Source: Limnanthes douglasii subsp. nivea (lineage: Eukaryota; Streptophyta; Magnoliopsida; Brassicales; Limnanthaceae). From it: a DNA stretch of 64,000 bases. The notes beneath the pieces are model-generated. The model made no database searches, had not been told where the DNA came from, and saw only the letters and a list, made by a program, of their open reading frames with translations. Where the stretch lies: assembly GCA_036936605.1 (NCBI GenBank), contig JAUPFV010000001.1, positions 212,767,138-212,831,137 of the forward strand, in the 5' to 3' direction. How positions within the stretch are numbered: position 1 is the first letter of the stretch; every line of letters starts with the position of its first letter. Below are positions 10,999 through 21,058 of this stretch, piece after piece. Position numbers and translations under genes: made by a program.

Positions 10999-11060
10999 AA
11001 TCCAAGTTTGCGGTGCTCCTGTTCGTGCTCATACTTATTTAGGGGAATACCCTTTTATCA

Positions 11061-13290
11061 CGAGGCATCATGTCAGATAGGGGATGCTGTTTCTGGAAAA
11101 AAAAAGGTAAAAGTAAAGTAAAAGTTTGCATGACTCATCCGGACTTGCTTCCGGAGTGCCTAGAGGGTAAGATAAGCCCTTGTTTTAAACATGTCAGTGT
11201 CAAATATTTGCTAGCTTTGCAAAACATCAACTATGTCCACACCCATACTGCTGAGTTGGGTCAAATCCGAACCAAATGGAGGATTCCAGAGTCTGTAAAG
11301 GTAAGGATACCGATTACTCCGGAGACCCTCATGGACTGCAAACTGAATGAGGTGGTAGTGTACACCGAAGTGCTAAACTAGGGACTCCGGTTCCCTCTAG
11401 ACCCAGATATTGTTAAGTACTTTCATTTGGTCAAACTTTGTCCCATCCAGTTAAGCCCCAATTCCCGGTACACACTCCTCGCCTGTATCATGGCATCCAG
11501 ATTGTCAAAGATCCTTCTTCCGATGGAGCAGTTTGCTGTTGTAGCAAGCTTGTGCAAGAACCATCAGATTCCATTCTACCACTACAACATGAGGAATGAA
11601 TTTAAGGTTGTGGAAGACCTGTTAGAGTCTGAAAAACCTTGGAGGATACAGTTTCTATTTGTTAGTGGAACATGGGAAAATGGCAGGAAGATAAAAGCCA
11701 ACACCAACCCTAGCTTGCTAACCAATAGGTGGAAAAAACACTGGTAAGTTTTTTTTTGAACTTCTTAAACTGCAAGTTTTATTATTCTGACTAATTCGTT
11801 ACTTCTCTTTAGTTCTACTGAAGGAGTTCACCAACCATTTGATAGAAGGGAAAAAAACTTGTGCAAAGCTCAATGCATGGGCTTCAGAACACTGGGGGAA
11901 TGCCTTCCACAATTGCTTTATATCGGGCAATTTTGTGAGGTCTCATCTATGGAACACCACAGGCCGGAGAATCCTTTCACGGGAAGAGATAACCACCCCT
12001 CCTCCTGCTGATGTGATCCTAAAAAGGACAGAAGCCAAAGATGCCAAGTTGTTCTTACCTTCCAGGGCTAAGGCTCCTAGCAAAATGAAGAACAAAAAGA
12101 GGAAGGCTACAACAGAGCTGGCTCAAACAGCTACAGAAGGGACTGGTTCGGGTAACCAGGGGGGCATTGATGTGGCTCTGCTCAAAGTAGTAGAGTTAGA
12201 AATAATGAAGGAAGCTGGAGGGTCAAAGAACCCACAAAAGCCTACAAAAAAAGACAAGAAGCGCAGGGCCAACAGCGATGAAAAAGTTGCCAAGAAGAAA
12301 ACGGTCACCTTGGGGAAGAAATAATCCTTCATCCTTCGGAAATCCAACCACCACCAGCTCCTGCCGACCCTACTCTGCAAGAGGAGATCCCAACAGACCT
12401 TCAGTCCGGAGAAATTTTTGGTGGAGGGAACGATGAAGTGGACCTTAGTGCTCTACGAGACAATGGTTTGTACTTTAATTATTTTAAGAAGGATGACTTT
12501 ATAGGTCATTATCGTCCTTCCAGTTCCTCCAACATGGTGACCTACAATGGGAAATCATTCTCCATATCCGGAGATCAAGATGCCTTAAGCCACATCCTCC
12601 TCGGTTATATTCGACCAGTACTTGATCTGGAGAGGCAGGTGAAAAGTCAGACCAACCTTATCAACTCTCTCATTTCTGACAAACAATCTCTGCCAAGAAG
12701 TCTCCTAAGTGCTCAGCAAAGTATAAAGGCACTGAAGAATGAGGAAGAGGATTTGGCAACCAATCTAGCCGCATCACATGCAGCCAAAACTGAGCTTCAA
12801 ACCAAGTACTCTGACTTAGAGACTTCTTCCTCACAAAACCTCACAGCGTTGAAGGAGGAGTTGAAGACTAAGGATGATGCTATTCAAAACCTAACCAACG
12901 AAAAAACTGAGTTGGAAAGCACCGTTTTGGAGATGATCAAGGAAAATGAGGCCCTAAAGAGTCAGCAAGAGCAAGCTATCAAGGCAGATATTGAGGAGTA
13001 TGCCAACGGAGTAATAGACTCCTTAGAAAAAAAGAGATGATGGGATTAGGTATGACATGGTGTTGTTGTTAATGAGACCTTCCCTAAGAGGACCCTTGGT
13101 CCCTTATGGAAGTATGTGGAGTACAAAGACATCCCATTTCATACATTGGCCGATGAGGAAAAGCACAATTACTCTAGTGGATTTGATTATACTGATGACG
13201 AAGAAGGTACATGTGAGAGTTCAAGTGCTGAACTCAAAAGTCTTAAAAAAGGTGACCGTGAAGGAACATCCGAAGTGAACAAGCCCTAAG
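11061..13290 (+). pseudogene. Gy-C antisense gene (Transposase_28-like), right part
   Basis: The gene resumes at the Gy-D junction and reads the Transposase_28-type domain: KYLLALQNINYVHTHTAELG, RIPESVKVRIPIT, GLRFPLDPDIVKYFHL, QLSPNS and FLFVSGTWENGRKIKA. The Trp codon before GLRFPL is a stop (TAG, 11379-11381). An intron (11744-11812) follows. The second exon begins EFTNHLIEGKKTCAKLNAWA and has a lysine-rich linker. After a frameshift near 12325 comes a long coiled coil (12438-13040). A last frameshift precedes the acidic tail, which stops at 13288-13290. The N-terminal part would be to the left, broken by Gy-D. It is convergent to the Gy-C integrase. Confidence 0.7.
11744..11812 (+). other. 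Predicted intron of the Gy-C antisense gene
   Basis: 69 bp, ctg/gtaagt donor, cttctctttag acceptor, T-rich. Same position as in Gy-A, -B and -D. Confidence 0.7.
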
Positions 13291-13333
13291 GTTTTATCAT
13301 GTATTATTTTTTGTCTTTTTGAACAATCAAAGT

Positions 13334-13349
13334 CCTTGGATGGCCAAGG
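13334..13349 (+). other. Hairpin CCTTGGATGGCCAAGG after the Gy-C antisense gene
   Basis: A 6-bp perfect stem (CCTTGG/CCAAGG) with loop ATGG, 43 bp after the antisense stop codon. The same motif follows the antisense gene in Gy-A and Gy-B. Confidence 0.6.
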
Positions 13350-13608
13350 TATATTTTGTATTATTGTTCGGTTGAAGTCCTAACAGGTTTAATATATCCA
13401 ACTTCTTTTTTGTTTAATACTTTACTTTAAATCTTTCATGACTAATATTTAAGTAGCCCTTAGAACTTTAGAAGTATTAAAGTGGGAGTGTTTAATATCT
13501 CCAATGACAGGGTACTGAATAAGTGATTTATACTTGAATTGAATTATAGTAAAATCACTCCGAATTTTTTAAGAAGGCATTATATATTATTAAAGAAGAA
13601 ACCGGACA

Positions 13609-13644
13609 CCTCATTAAAACCTCACCGCGCCACCAGGGTAGGAA
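13609..13644 (-). terminator. Post-pol GC hairpin with T-run (Gy-C)
   Basis: Minus strand CCTACCCTGGTGGCGCGGTGAGG followed by TTTTAATGAGG. Homologous to the elements at 4716, 20621 and 43057. Confidence 0.4.
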
Positions 13645-13703
13645 AAAGTATGCCCCATAATATTTACATAAATATTTAACAAGTAAATATTTACATAACA
13701 AGT

Positions 13704-14485
13704 TTACTCTAAATATAACCTAAGATGCTCAACATTCCATGGGTGTTCTAAAGCTCTACATTCTTTGTCTTGAAGCCTATATGTCCCAGGTTTGAGCTTT
13801 TCACAGACCTCATAAGGGCCTTCCCAATTCAGAGCCAATTTCCTGAACTACTTTTCCTTGGTATATAAGAAAACGTTTCTTAACACCTCATCTCCTGGTT
13901 GAAAATATTTTCTTTTGACCTTAAAGGAAAATCTACTCCTCATCAAACCTTGGTAGTGAGCTGTTCTTAAGTGTACTTTAACCATTTTTTCTTCTATTAA
14001 GTCTAACTGATTCCTAATTGCTATCTCATTAGCCTGTTCGGAATAGTTGTGGACTCTGTATGATGGTAAGGTAGCTTATATGGGGGTAATTTCATCCATC
14101 CCATACACCAAGGAAGAATGAGACTCTTGTGTAGCAGCTCGATGAGTAGTTCGGTAGGCCCACAATACTTCTTGTAAATAGCTTGGCCACTTCCCTGCAA
14201 CACCTTCTATATTATTTTTTAATCCAGACAAAATGTTCTTGTTTACAACTTCAACCTAGCCGTTTGCTTGTGGATGGAAAGGAGAATAAAAACAATGTTG
14301 AATACCTCTAGAGACACAAAAATCCTCCATATCTTTGTTATCAAATTGTGGCCTATTGTCTGTGGTAATCTTTTGGGGGACTCCAAATCTGCAGCATATA
14401 TTGGATAAGATAATTATAATGACAGCCTTTGATGTGGTCCCTGCCAAGGGAGATGTCTCTATCCATTTTGAGAAGTAGTCAATAG
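13704..14485 (-). pseudogene. Gy-C integrase, 3' part (left of the Gy-B insertion)
   Basis: The frame continues from the other side of Gy-B with DYFSKWIETSPLAGTTSKA, the second catalytic Asp in TTDNRPQF, and HPQANG at 14258. Several stops and a frameshift follow. The C-terminal GPY-type module then reads GPYEVCEKLKPGTYRLQ and ends VEHLRLYLE at a stop at 13704-13706. The other part is at 24865-25290. The join lies in the conserved AIDYFSKW motif. The AATAG target duplication at 14481-14485 is part of this exon. Confidence 0.8.
14481..14485. repeat. Gy-B target-site duplication, left copy
   Basis: AATAG, identical to 24860-24864. Confidence 0.9.
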
Positions 14486-14861
14486 TGATGAGTCCGGATT
14501 TTATTGCCACTCTTTATGAGAAACGGACAGGGGAAATTCAGACAACATCCACCCACTAAACTATCCGAACTGAACTAATGTACTAAAAACTTAATCAATA
14601 CATGACTAAGCTAATTACCTACCTGCTTAAAACTAACGGGTCTTTGAACTCGACCCGAATCCATAATTCAACCCGGAAGCCCATGTGGCCCACAATTAAG
14701 GGTATAAATACCTAACCACTTTCATTAAATGAGGGTAATGAAAATTAAATACAACAAGGCAGCTCAAGTCTCTCACTACAATCTATCTAAACATTAAATA
14801 CCTTTGAAACACCACAAAACTCTGGACAAAATTACCCTCAACCGAAAATAAACCTCGCCAA
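14486..14861 (+). repeat. Gy-B 5' LTR
   Basis: 376 bp, TGATGAGTCCGG...CTCGCCA, matching 24485-24859. TATA box at 14703-14710. Confidence 0.93.
14703..14710 (+). promoter_or_regulatory. Gy-B LTR TATA box
   Basis: TATAAATA inside gggtataaatacc. The same block occurs in the Gy-A and Gy-C LTRs. Confidence 0.6.
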
Positions 14862-14863
14862 AT

Positions 14864-14882
14864 TGGCGACCACAGTGGGAGA
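14864..14882 (+). other. Gy-B primer-binding site
   Basis: TTGGCGACCACAGTGGGAG, two bases after the LTR. This PBS type is shared with Gy-A (TGGCGACTACAGTGGGAG) and, degenerate, with Gy-C. It resembles PBSs of Tat/Ogre elements, which are usually ascribed to tRNA-Arg. I did not verify the tRNA. Confidence 0.7.
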
Positions 14883-14932
14883 AGAAGGTGCCCGAATCTA
14901 GTATTCAAAACCATCAGGGAAAACCAGTTCGG

Positions 14933-16264
14933 ATGAATCCAAACGTGCAGGATATATCACCAGCTTTGGCAGAAGTGGTGGGTGAAAATGATGAATATAC
15001 TATTGAGGAGCGAGATAGGTTAAAAGTTGAAATAGAAGCTTTGAGGGCTGCCAAGAGGGCGGAGATGGGCATAAAAGAGAAGTCTAAGGCGTCGGTAGCT
15101 CATCATACTGACAATCCAAGAGAGCGTGAGCCCTCGAAAACTCATGTAAGCACTAAAAAGACTCATGCAAGCTCTAAAAAGTCTCACCGGACCAAACCGG
15201 TGGAGAGCTCTGATTCAGACTCAAAATCTTCCAGTACCTCCTCAAGTGAAGATGGAGTTGAAGAGTCCTTGTCATCTAGCAGTGATGAGGGTTGTTTTAA
15301 AAAGAAACAAAAGTTAGTAAAAAATTACTCAAGAAAAAGGGATAGGCATGGAAGGTTAAAGAGGCATATAGGCAAAGGATCATCTCATAGCCGGAGACAC
15401 GTAGATCAGATGGTGATGGATCCTTTTCCCTTCCATGATGAACCAGGTATCTTTGCAACTCCTAATGAAGATACGGTTTTCAGTCGTGGTCGAAATTGGA
15501 GACAATCTCTATTGTCCTCCAAAATACTATCCGGTAATCTTCCTAAGAGGTTCGACAGTACAAAAATGGAAAAATATGATGGTAGCAAAGACCCGGATAA
15601 GCACTTAGAACAATTCAAAAAAATTATGATGAATTTTGACGATGACGACAAATTACTTTGTAGGGCATTCTCCCAAACTTTTACGGGGAGTGCTTTGAAA
15701 TGGTATAATAGCTTACCACAGGGCTGTATCAGGAATTTTGACACTTTTTGGGTAGCTTTTCGAAGGCAGTTTGTTGGAAGCAAGGAAGTAAAGGGAAATG
15801 GAGACACGATTATCTATTGTGCCCAAGAACCAAACGAATCTTTAAAAGAATACATAAGTCGCTTTGTAAATACCAAGAATGGATTGGCTGATTGCTTTGA
15901 ACAAGTAGGAATAGCCTCTCTGAGACAAGGTTTGAACCCCGGAAACTTGGCTGATTCAGTGACCAGGAAGAAAGCCATGACATGGGGTGGTTTGCTGAAT
16001 CAGGTCGGTAAACAGATTAATATAGATGAAACAAAGAAAACTAGGGTGCACAGGCAGGTGAGGTCTGCTCCGGCTGCACCAAATCCAAACCAAAACCAGT
16101 CCGGGAACAAGACCAAGGAAGCCGGGCAAGATCATAACAGAGCCAAAGCTCAGTCTCAGCCAGCTGCACCAGCCCAGAGTCAACAATCTAGAAATAAACG
16201 AGGGCCTTGGGGTTCAACCAGACTGGTTTGCGGAGCTGAAAGAAAATGTAGCCACCATTTATGA
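14933..16264 (+). CDS. Gy-B gag
   Basis: The start is placed at the ATG at 14933 (MNPNVQ) because Gy-A (48788) and Gy-C (29708) keep the same Met. The upstream in-frame codon that is ATG in Gy-A is GTG here (14888). In order there is an acidic N terminus with EYTIEERDRLK, a serine-rich low-complexity stretch (residues about 85-125), a basic block, and the retrotransposon gag domain. That domain has KYDGSKDPDKHLEQF, FTGSALKWYNSLP, FRRQFVGSKE and LKEYISRFVN. A proline/glutamine-rich basic tail ends the frame early by a frameshift near 16225. The Gag forms the particle. Confidence 0.85.
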   Translation: MNPNVQDISPALAEVVGENDEYTIEERDRLKVEIEALRAAKRAEMGIKEKSKASVAHHTDNPREREPSKTHVSTKKTHASSKKSHRTKPVESSDSDSKSSSTSSSEDGVEESLSSSSDEGCFKKKQKLVKNYSRKRDRHGRLKRHIGKGSSHSRRHVDQMVMDPFPFHDEPGIFATPNEDTVFSRGRNWRQSLLSSKILSGNLPKRFDSTKMEKYDGSKDPDKHLEQFKKIMMNFDDDDKLLCRAFSQTFTGSALKWYNSLPQGCIRNFDTFWVAFRRQFVGSKEVKGNGDTIIYCAQEPNESLKEYISRFVNTKNGLADCFEQVGIASLRQGLNPGNLADSVTRKKAMTWGGLLNQVGKQINIDETKKTRVHRQVRSAPAAPNPNQNQSGNKTKEAGQDHNRAKAQSQPAAPAQSQQSRNKRGPWGSTRLVCGAERKCSHHL

Positions 16265-17287
16265 CAAAACAAAAGACGAAGTACACTACAGAAGGCCGGC
16301 TGCATTACAGTCTCCTATGGAGAGCCGTAATAATTGTTTTTGCCAGTATCACCATGATACTGGTCATACCACTGAAGATTGTATTGCGTTGAAACAAGAA
16401 GTGCAGAACTTGATTGAAAGAGGCAAGTTGGGGGAATATGTTAAAAGAAGAGGTGGAAATAGGCCTGATAATGCTCATCGGGTTGGTCCGAATAATGCAG
16501 GCACATTGGCTCCGGATAAGGATATGGTGATAATCGAGAGGTTCGATGTAGAGTCAGAATACTTGGACTCTGATCCGACCCGAAATAGAGTGGGTGTTAT
16601 CGTGGAACATTGTAAGACGGTGTCCGGACTTATTAATTTTTTTGAATCACTTACAATATTCGGAGGGGACACCATGACTGCACCAACTGCTTCTTCAAGA
16701 AAGAGGCACGTTCATAATTTAGCTACCCAGCTTGAAGGAGGCATGACCTCCTATCAATCCCAAATTCCTTTTCTTTTTATTTTTTTTGACGAGGATGATC
16801 TGAGGGATATTGCTGGTCCACATGAGGATGATGTGGTCATAGGAGCATCTATTGGAGGCAATGATATAAGGCGAATTTCGGTGGATACCGGGAGTTCAGC
16901 CAATATTCTCTTTTTAACTTCCTACAAGAAAATGAAGAGTCCAGCAGTGATTCAGCGTTCAAACAGATCCATTGTGGGTTTCACTGGAAGCTCAGCAGAT
17001 GTGATCGGGGAGTTCGAGGAGGAGGTATTGTTGGGCAAAGGCCCTTTAAAAAGATGGTTAGAATACTATTCGTTGTGGTGGATTCTCCCACTTGTTATAA
17101 CGCTATTCTGGGGAGATCCTGGCTCTCTAGGATGCATGTCGTGGCCTCAACAGTCCACCAATGCTTGAAGTATGATGTGCAAGGACAAGTGGGAGTTGTT
17201 CGGAGCAGCCAAAAGGTAGCAAGAGAATGTTATGAAACTGCTCTGGCTCCTCGGACGTTGGGGGCAGTTCGGATTAATGAGGAATAA
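16265..17287 (+). pseudogene. Gy-B zinc knuckle and aspartic protease
   Basis: The frame from 16317 opens with CQYHHDTGHTTEDC, a C-x2-H-x4-H-x4-C variant of the CCHC knuckle. An acidic linker follows, then the retropepsin core: DVVIGASIGGND, active-site VDTGSSANILF near 16885, and SIVGFTGSSADVIGEFEEEVL. A frameshift near 17050-17060 moves the closing NAILGRSWLSRMH into the next frame (17054-17287). The active-site DTG is intact. Confidence 0.8.
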
Positions 17288-17310
17288 CAATTTGAGGGGC
17301 CCTCTGAGGA

Positions 17311-18530
17311 GTGGGTGAAATAGATGACCCCAGAGAGACCCCTGGTGTTTTAATACCAGTTGAAGAGGTTGAAACTCACTCTCTGACTGAAGGAATCAGT
17401 GTCAAGATAGGATCCAAGATGACATCGGAATTAAAAGGTAAAATGTTGAAATTCTTGAAAGACCATCAGCATGTTTTTTCTTGGTGCAATGCTGATGTTA
17501 CCGGAGTACCAGTGGATATTATATCACACAAATTGTCCATCTTGAGAGATATAGCACCTGTTGTACAGAAGAGAAGAGCCTTTTCTAAGGAAAAAGCTGA
17601 TGTTATAGTTCAAGAGGTCGACCGACTTACTAAAATGGGGCACATAAAGGAATCTCAATACCCTTTATGGACGGCCAACCCGGTATTGGTAAAAAAGAAA
17701 AATGGCAAATAGCGTATGTGCATCGATTTCACAGATCTTAACAGAGCTTGTCCAAAGGATTTATACCCGGTCCCCCGAATTGATCAGTTGGTGGACTCCA
17801 CATCTGGAAACAAGCTGCTATCCTTTATGGATGCTTTCTCCGGGTACAATCAGATTCAAGTGGATCCGGAGGATCAAGAACATATTACATTTGTTACTTA
17901 TAGGGGCCTTCATTGTTACAAAGTGATGCCATTTGGGTTAAAAAATGCTGGGGCTACTTACCAGAGGTTGGTGAACAAGGATTTTGCTGATCAAATTGGA
18001 AGAAACATGGAGGTTTACATCGAGGACATGATGGTAAAAAGCGTGGACGAAGAGTTACACTTGGCGGATTTCCAGAAAACTTTTACTAACTTAGTAAAAG
18101 TAAATTTGAAATTAAACCTAGAAAAGTATGTCTTTGGAGTGTAGTCCGGGAAATTCTTGGGGTATGTAATAAGTGAACAAGGGATACGGCCTGATCCAGA
18201 CCAGCTTAATGCTTTACTACAAATGGAGCCTCCTCGAAATATTAAAGAAGTACAACGATTAACTGGAAGGCTAGCTGCACTAAACCGGTTCATCTCAAGG
18301 TCTTCGGACATGTGTGCCCTGTTTTTTCAAACTTTGAAAGGTACAAAGGACTTTAACTGGTCCTCTCAGTGTGATGAGGCCTTCGATGAAATTAAGAAGC
18401 ATTTGTCCTCCCTCAAGACTTTGTTTAAACCCGTTGATGGAGAGACTCTTTTCGTATACTTGGCAGTCTCTAGTTGTGCCATAAGTGAAGTGTTGGTAAG
18501 GGAAGTAGATAATTATCCTCGTCCGGTATA
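17311..18530 (+). pseudogene. Gy-B reverse transcriptase
   Basis: RT motifs are in order: YPLWTANPVLVKKKNGK, CIDFTDLNRACPKD, LLSFMDAFSGYNQI, MPFGLKNAGATYQRLV and then the catalytic box. The box reads YIED instead of YIDD: GAG at 18022-18024 replaces the first of the paired aspartates. The Trp of KNGKWRMC is a TAG stop at 17710-17712, and another stop at 18142-18144 precedes SGKFLGYVISEQG. Both the nonsense codons and the Asp to Glu change should abolish function. Confidence 0.88.
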
Positions 18531-19290
18531 TTAAATCAGCAAGAGTTTTATTGATGCAGAGAAACGCTATTTGAAACTTGAAAAATTAGCACTAGCCCTG
18601 GTGATTGCTGCGAGAAAGATGAGACCTTATTTTCAGGCTCATTCCATTATTGTCCGGACATCTTTTCCCTTGAAAAACGTTCTCCAAAAGGCCGATATTT
18701 CAAGTAGAATGACCAAGTGGTCAGTGGAATTGGAAGACTATGATATTGATTTTTCCCCTCGGACAGCAGTCAAAGCCCAAGCAGTGGCAGATGTCTTAGT
18801 TGAATTTCATTCAGATAGAGACACTAAACAAGCAACCGAAGTAACAGATAAAAAAGTATGGATAATCCGGACTGACGGTGGCTCAAGCACCATGGGTTGT
18901 GGAGCTGGGATATGTTTAACCTCTCCGTACGGTGACCAGAATGTACCAGGCTATATGCTTTGCCTTCAGGGCTTCCAATAATGAGTCCGAATATGAGGCT
19001 ACTATAGCTGGTTTAAAACTGGCTCTCATTTGTGGAGCCAAAAGAGTCAAGTTAATGAGCGACTCCCAGCTTCTTATCCATCATGCACAAGGTCAGTCTG
19101 AAGCTAAGAAAGAACATCTGATTAAATATTTATTCATCCTCAAAGAAGTGGCGCTCAATTTCAAAAGTGTCACTTATGAGCACACACCTCGAACAGAAAA
19201 TACACTGGCAGACTCCTTGGCAACCATAGCCTACTCTGAGTCCAACCCTTGGATACATGTGCAAGAATGCCCATCAATTCGGATCAATCA
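18340..19290 (+). pseudogene. Gy-B RNase H and archaeal-type RNase H
   Basis: The first RNase H reads CDEAFDEIKKHLSS through RYLKLEKLALALVIAARKM, with a stop (TAA) at 18532-18534. The second reads IIRTDGGSSTMGCGAG, then (after a frameshift near 18935) FRASNNESEYEATIAGL and MSDSQLLIHHAQGQ, and PRTENTLADSLATIA. These D-E-D-D positions fit the archaeal-type domain of Tat elements. They would degrade RNA in RNA-DNA hybrids. Confidence 0.82.
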
Positions 19291-20559
19291 GGATAAGGAA
19301 GAAGAAAGTTTGAATATACAGATAAAGCAGCCTCAAGATTGGAGATTTCTTCTCCTTCAATATCTCTCAGATGGCATCTTGCCTCCGGAAAAAGCAATAG
19401 CAAGAAAACTAAAGTACAAGGCTCGTGGTTTTGTCATCCTAAGAGATATTCTTTATAAGAAGTCTTATAGTAAACCCCTCTTACGATGTTTGGGGGTCGA
19501 TGAGTCTCAAATAGTGCTCTCCGAGTTACATGATGGTGAGGGATCAGCTAACTGCGGATTCAGGGACCTAACAAGAAGAGTTTTGTTAGCCGGGTACTAC
19601 TGGCCCTCCATAATGCAAGATGCTAAGGAGTTGGTGAAAAAATGTGACCCATGCCAAAGATATAGCAATGAAATTAATACCCCAGCTATCCCTTTAGAGT
19701 CAATTTCTGAGCCAATAACTTTTGCTCGTTGGGGGTTGGATTTGGTTGGGCCTCTACCTAAGGCATCCAGAGGGTGTAGAACTATAATCATTGCTATTGA
19801 TTACTTCTCCAAGTGGATAGAATCGGCTCCATTGGCAGGTACAACATCAAAAGCTGTTATAAAATTCATCTTATCCAATATATGTTGCAGATTTGGAATT
19901 CCACAAAAAATAACCACGGACAATGGGCCACAATTCGACAATAAAGAAATGAAGAATTTTTGTGCCTCTAGAGGCATACAACATTGCTTATCTTCCCCTT
20001 TCCACCCACAAGAAAATGTTCAGGCCAAAGTGGCCAACAGGACAATACTGTCCGGTCTAAAAAAGAATTTAGAAGGGGCTGCTGGAAAATGGCCAAGTTA
20101 TTTGCAAGAAGTTTTGTGGGCTTACCAGACGACTCTCGGGGCTGCAACACAAGAGTCTTCATTTGCCTTAGTATATGGGATGGATGCCATAGTTCCAATA
20201 GAAGCTACTCTCCCTTCATTTCGAGTTCATAATTTTTCCGAACACGCTAACGAAGTGGAAATCAGAGGCCAGCTTGACTTAATAGAAGAAAGAAGAGTTA
20301 AGGCTCACCTTAGAGCTGCTCATTCTCAAGGTTTGCTTCTAAAGTGAAGAGAAGGGATTTTCAACCAGGGGATAAGGTATTAAGAAAAGTTTTCCTACAT
20401 ACTAAAGAGAAGCAGTTCGGTAAGTTGGCTCCAACTTGGGAAGGACCCTATGTGGTCATTGAAAAGCTTAAGGCTGGGACGTACCGGCTCCAAAACAAAG
20501 ATGGAAGGGTTTTGAATCACCCCTGGAACATTGAGCACCTCCGTTTGCACTTGGAATAA
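19291..20559 (+). pseudogene. Gy-B integrase
   Basis: The HHCC region reads ELHDGEGSANCGF ... CDPCQRY. Its second histidine, present in Gy-A and Gy-C as SAH, is Asn here (AAC, 19550-19552). In the core, D in GLDLVGPLP and D in TTDNGPQF are present. The catalytic Glu is Lys (AAA, 20027-20029) where Gy-A has QVEVAHRT. A stop near 20345 separates the GPY-type module (WEGPYVVIEKLKAGTYRLQ), which ends HLRLHLE at 20559. The protein cannot be active. Confidence 0.88.
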
Positions 20560-20620
20560 AAACTATGTAAATATTTACTTGTTTAATAAATTCATGTAAA
20601 TATTTGGGGGCATACTCTTT

Positions 20621-20652
20621 CCTCCCTGGTGGCGCGGGGAGGTTTTAATGAG
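20621..20652 (+). terminator. Post-pol GC hairpin with T-run (Gy-B)
   Basis: CCTCCCTGGTGGCGCGGGGAGG can fold (CTCCC/GGGAG) and is followed by TTTTAATGAGG, about 60 bp after the pol stop. Confidence 0.5.
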
Positions 20653-20929
20653 GTGTCCGGTCTATTTTATAAAATATGATGCCTTCTTAAAGTATTCGGA
20701 GTATTCTCAGTTAGTAGTTTTCGTTGAGATTTTTTATTAAACAGATCGGATTAAATTGGAGGAATGATGACTACTTAAACATTTGTCATCAGAGAATTTA
20801 AACACTCTCACTTTAAAATACTTGTGAAATAACTAAGGGATGTTTAAACATTGGCCACCAAAGTTGAAAAACTATGAAAGAATTCAAGAGTTGTGCAAAA
20901 TAAAATTACCCATTAAAACATAAGAAGTT

Positions 20930-20945
20930 CATTGGCCATCCAAGG
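20930..20945 (-). other. Second CCTTGG-type hairpin (Gy-B)
   Basis: Minus strand CCTTGGATGGCCAATG, one stem base lost. It is the distal copy of the pair downstream of the antisense gene. Confidence 0.5.
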
Positions 20946-20997
20946 ACTTTGAATTGTCAAAATAAGAAAGGTTTATCCGGACAAGGTTACAAAAATG

Positions 20998-21013
20998 CCT
21001 TGGCCATCCAAGG
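20998..21013 (-). other. Hairpin after the Gy-B antisense gene
   Basis: Minus strand CCTTGGATGGCCAAGG, perfect 6-bp stem, 46 bp beyond the antisense stop at 21059. Confidence 0.6.
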
Positions 21014-21058
21014 ACTTCGGTTCAATTACGAGAAAATTTAAAAAAGATAATTGATACT

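Larger units (their letters stand above)
474..11060 (-). mobile_element. Gy-D: Ty3/gypsy Tat-type LTR retrotransposon
   Basis: This is a 10.6-kb element with LTRs at 474-1165 and 10387-11060. The sense strand is minus: gag, protease, RT, RNase H, archaeal-type RNase H and integrase run from 10347 down to 4766. A convergent antisense gene occupies about 1650-4075. The PBS type (TGGCGCCGTCTATGGG) and the proteins differ from Gy-A, -B and -C, so it is a separate family with the same architecture. The right LTR ends directly in Gy-C aORF sequence (cgaggcat at 11061, matching 43). The left end is rearranged, so no clean target duplication can be read. Frameshifts and stops in gag, RT and integrase make it non-autonomous. 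Confidence 0.85.
10387..11060 (-). repeat. Gy-D 5' LTR (right)
   Basis: 674 bp, TGGTACGGG...TATCA on the plus strand, so TG...CA on the sense strand too. It carries the promoter and the small ORF at 10759-10998. Confidence 0.85.
13291..13703. other. Gy-C tail-to-tail intergenic region
   Basis: No gene. It holds the CCTTGG hairpin at 13334-13349 (antisense side) and the GC hairpin with T-run at 13609-13644 (pol side). Confidence 0.6.
20560..21058. other. Gy-B tail-to-tail intergenic region
   Basis: No gene. It carries the pol-side GC hairpin (20621-20652), the repeated words atgtaaatattt, and two copies of the antisense-side CCTTGG hairpin. Confidence 0.6.
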
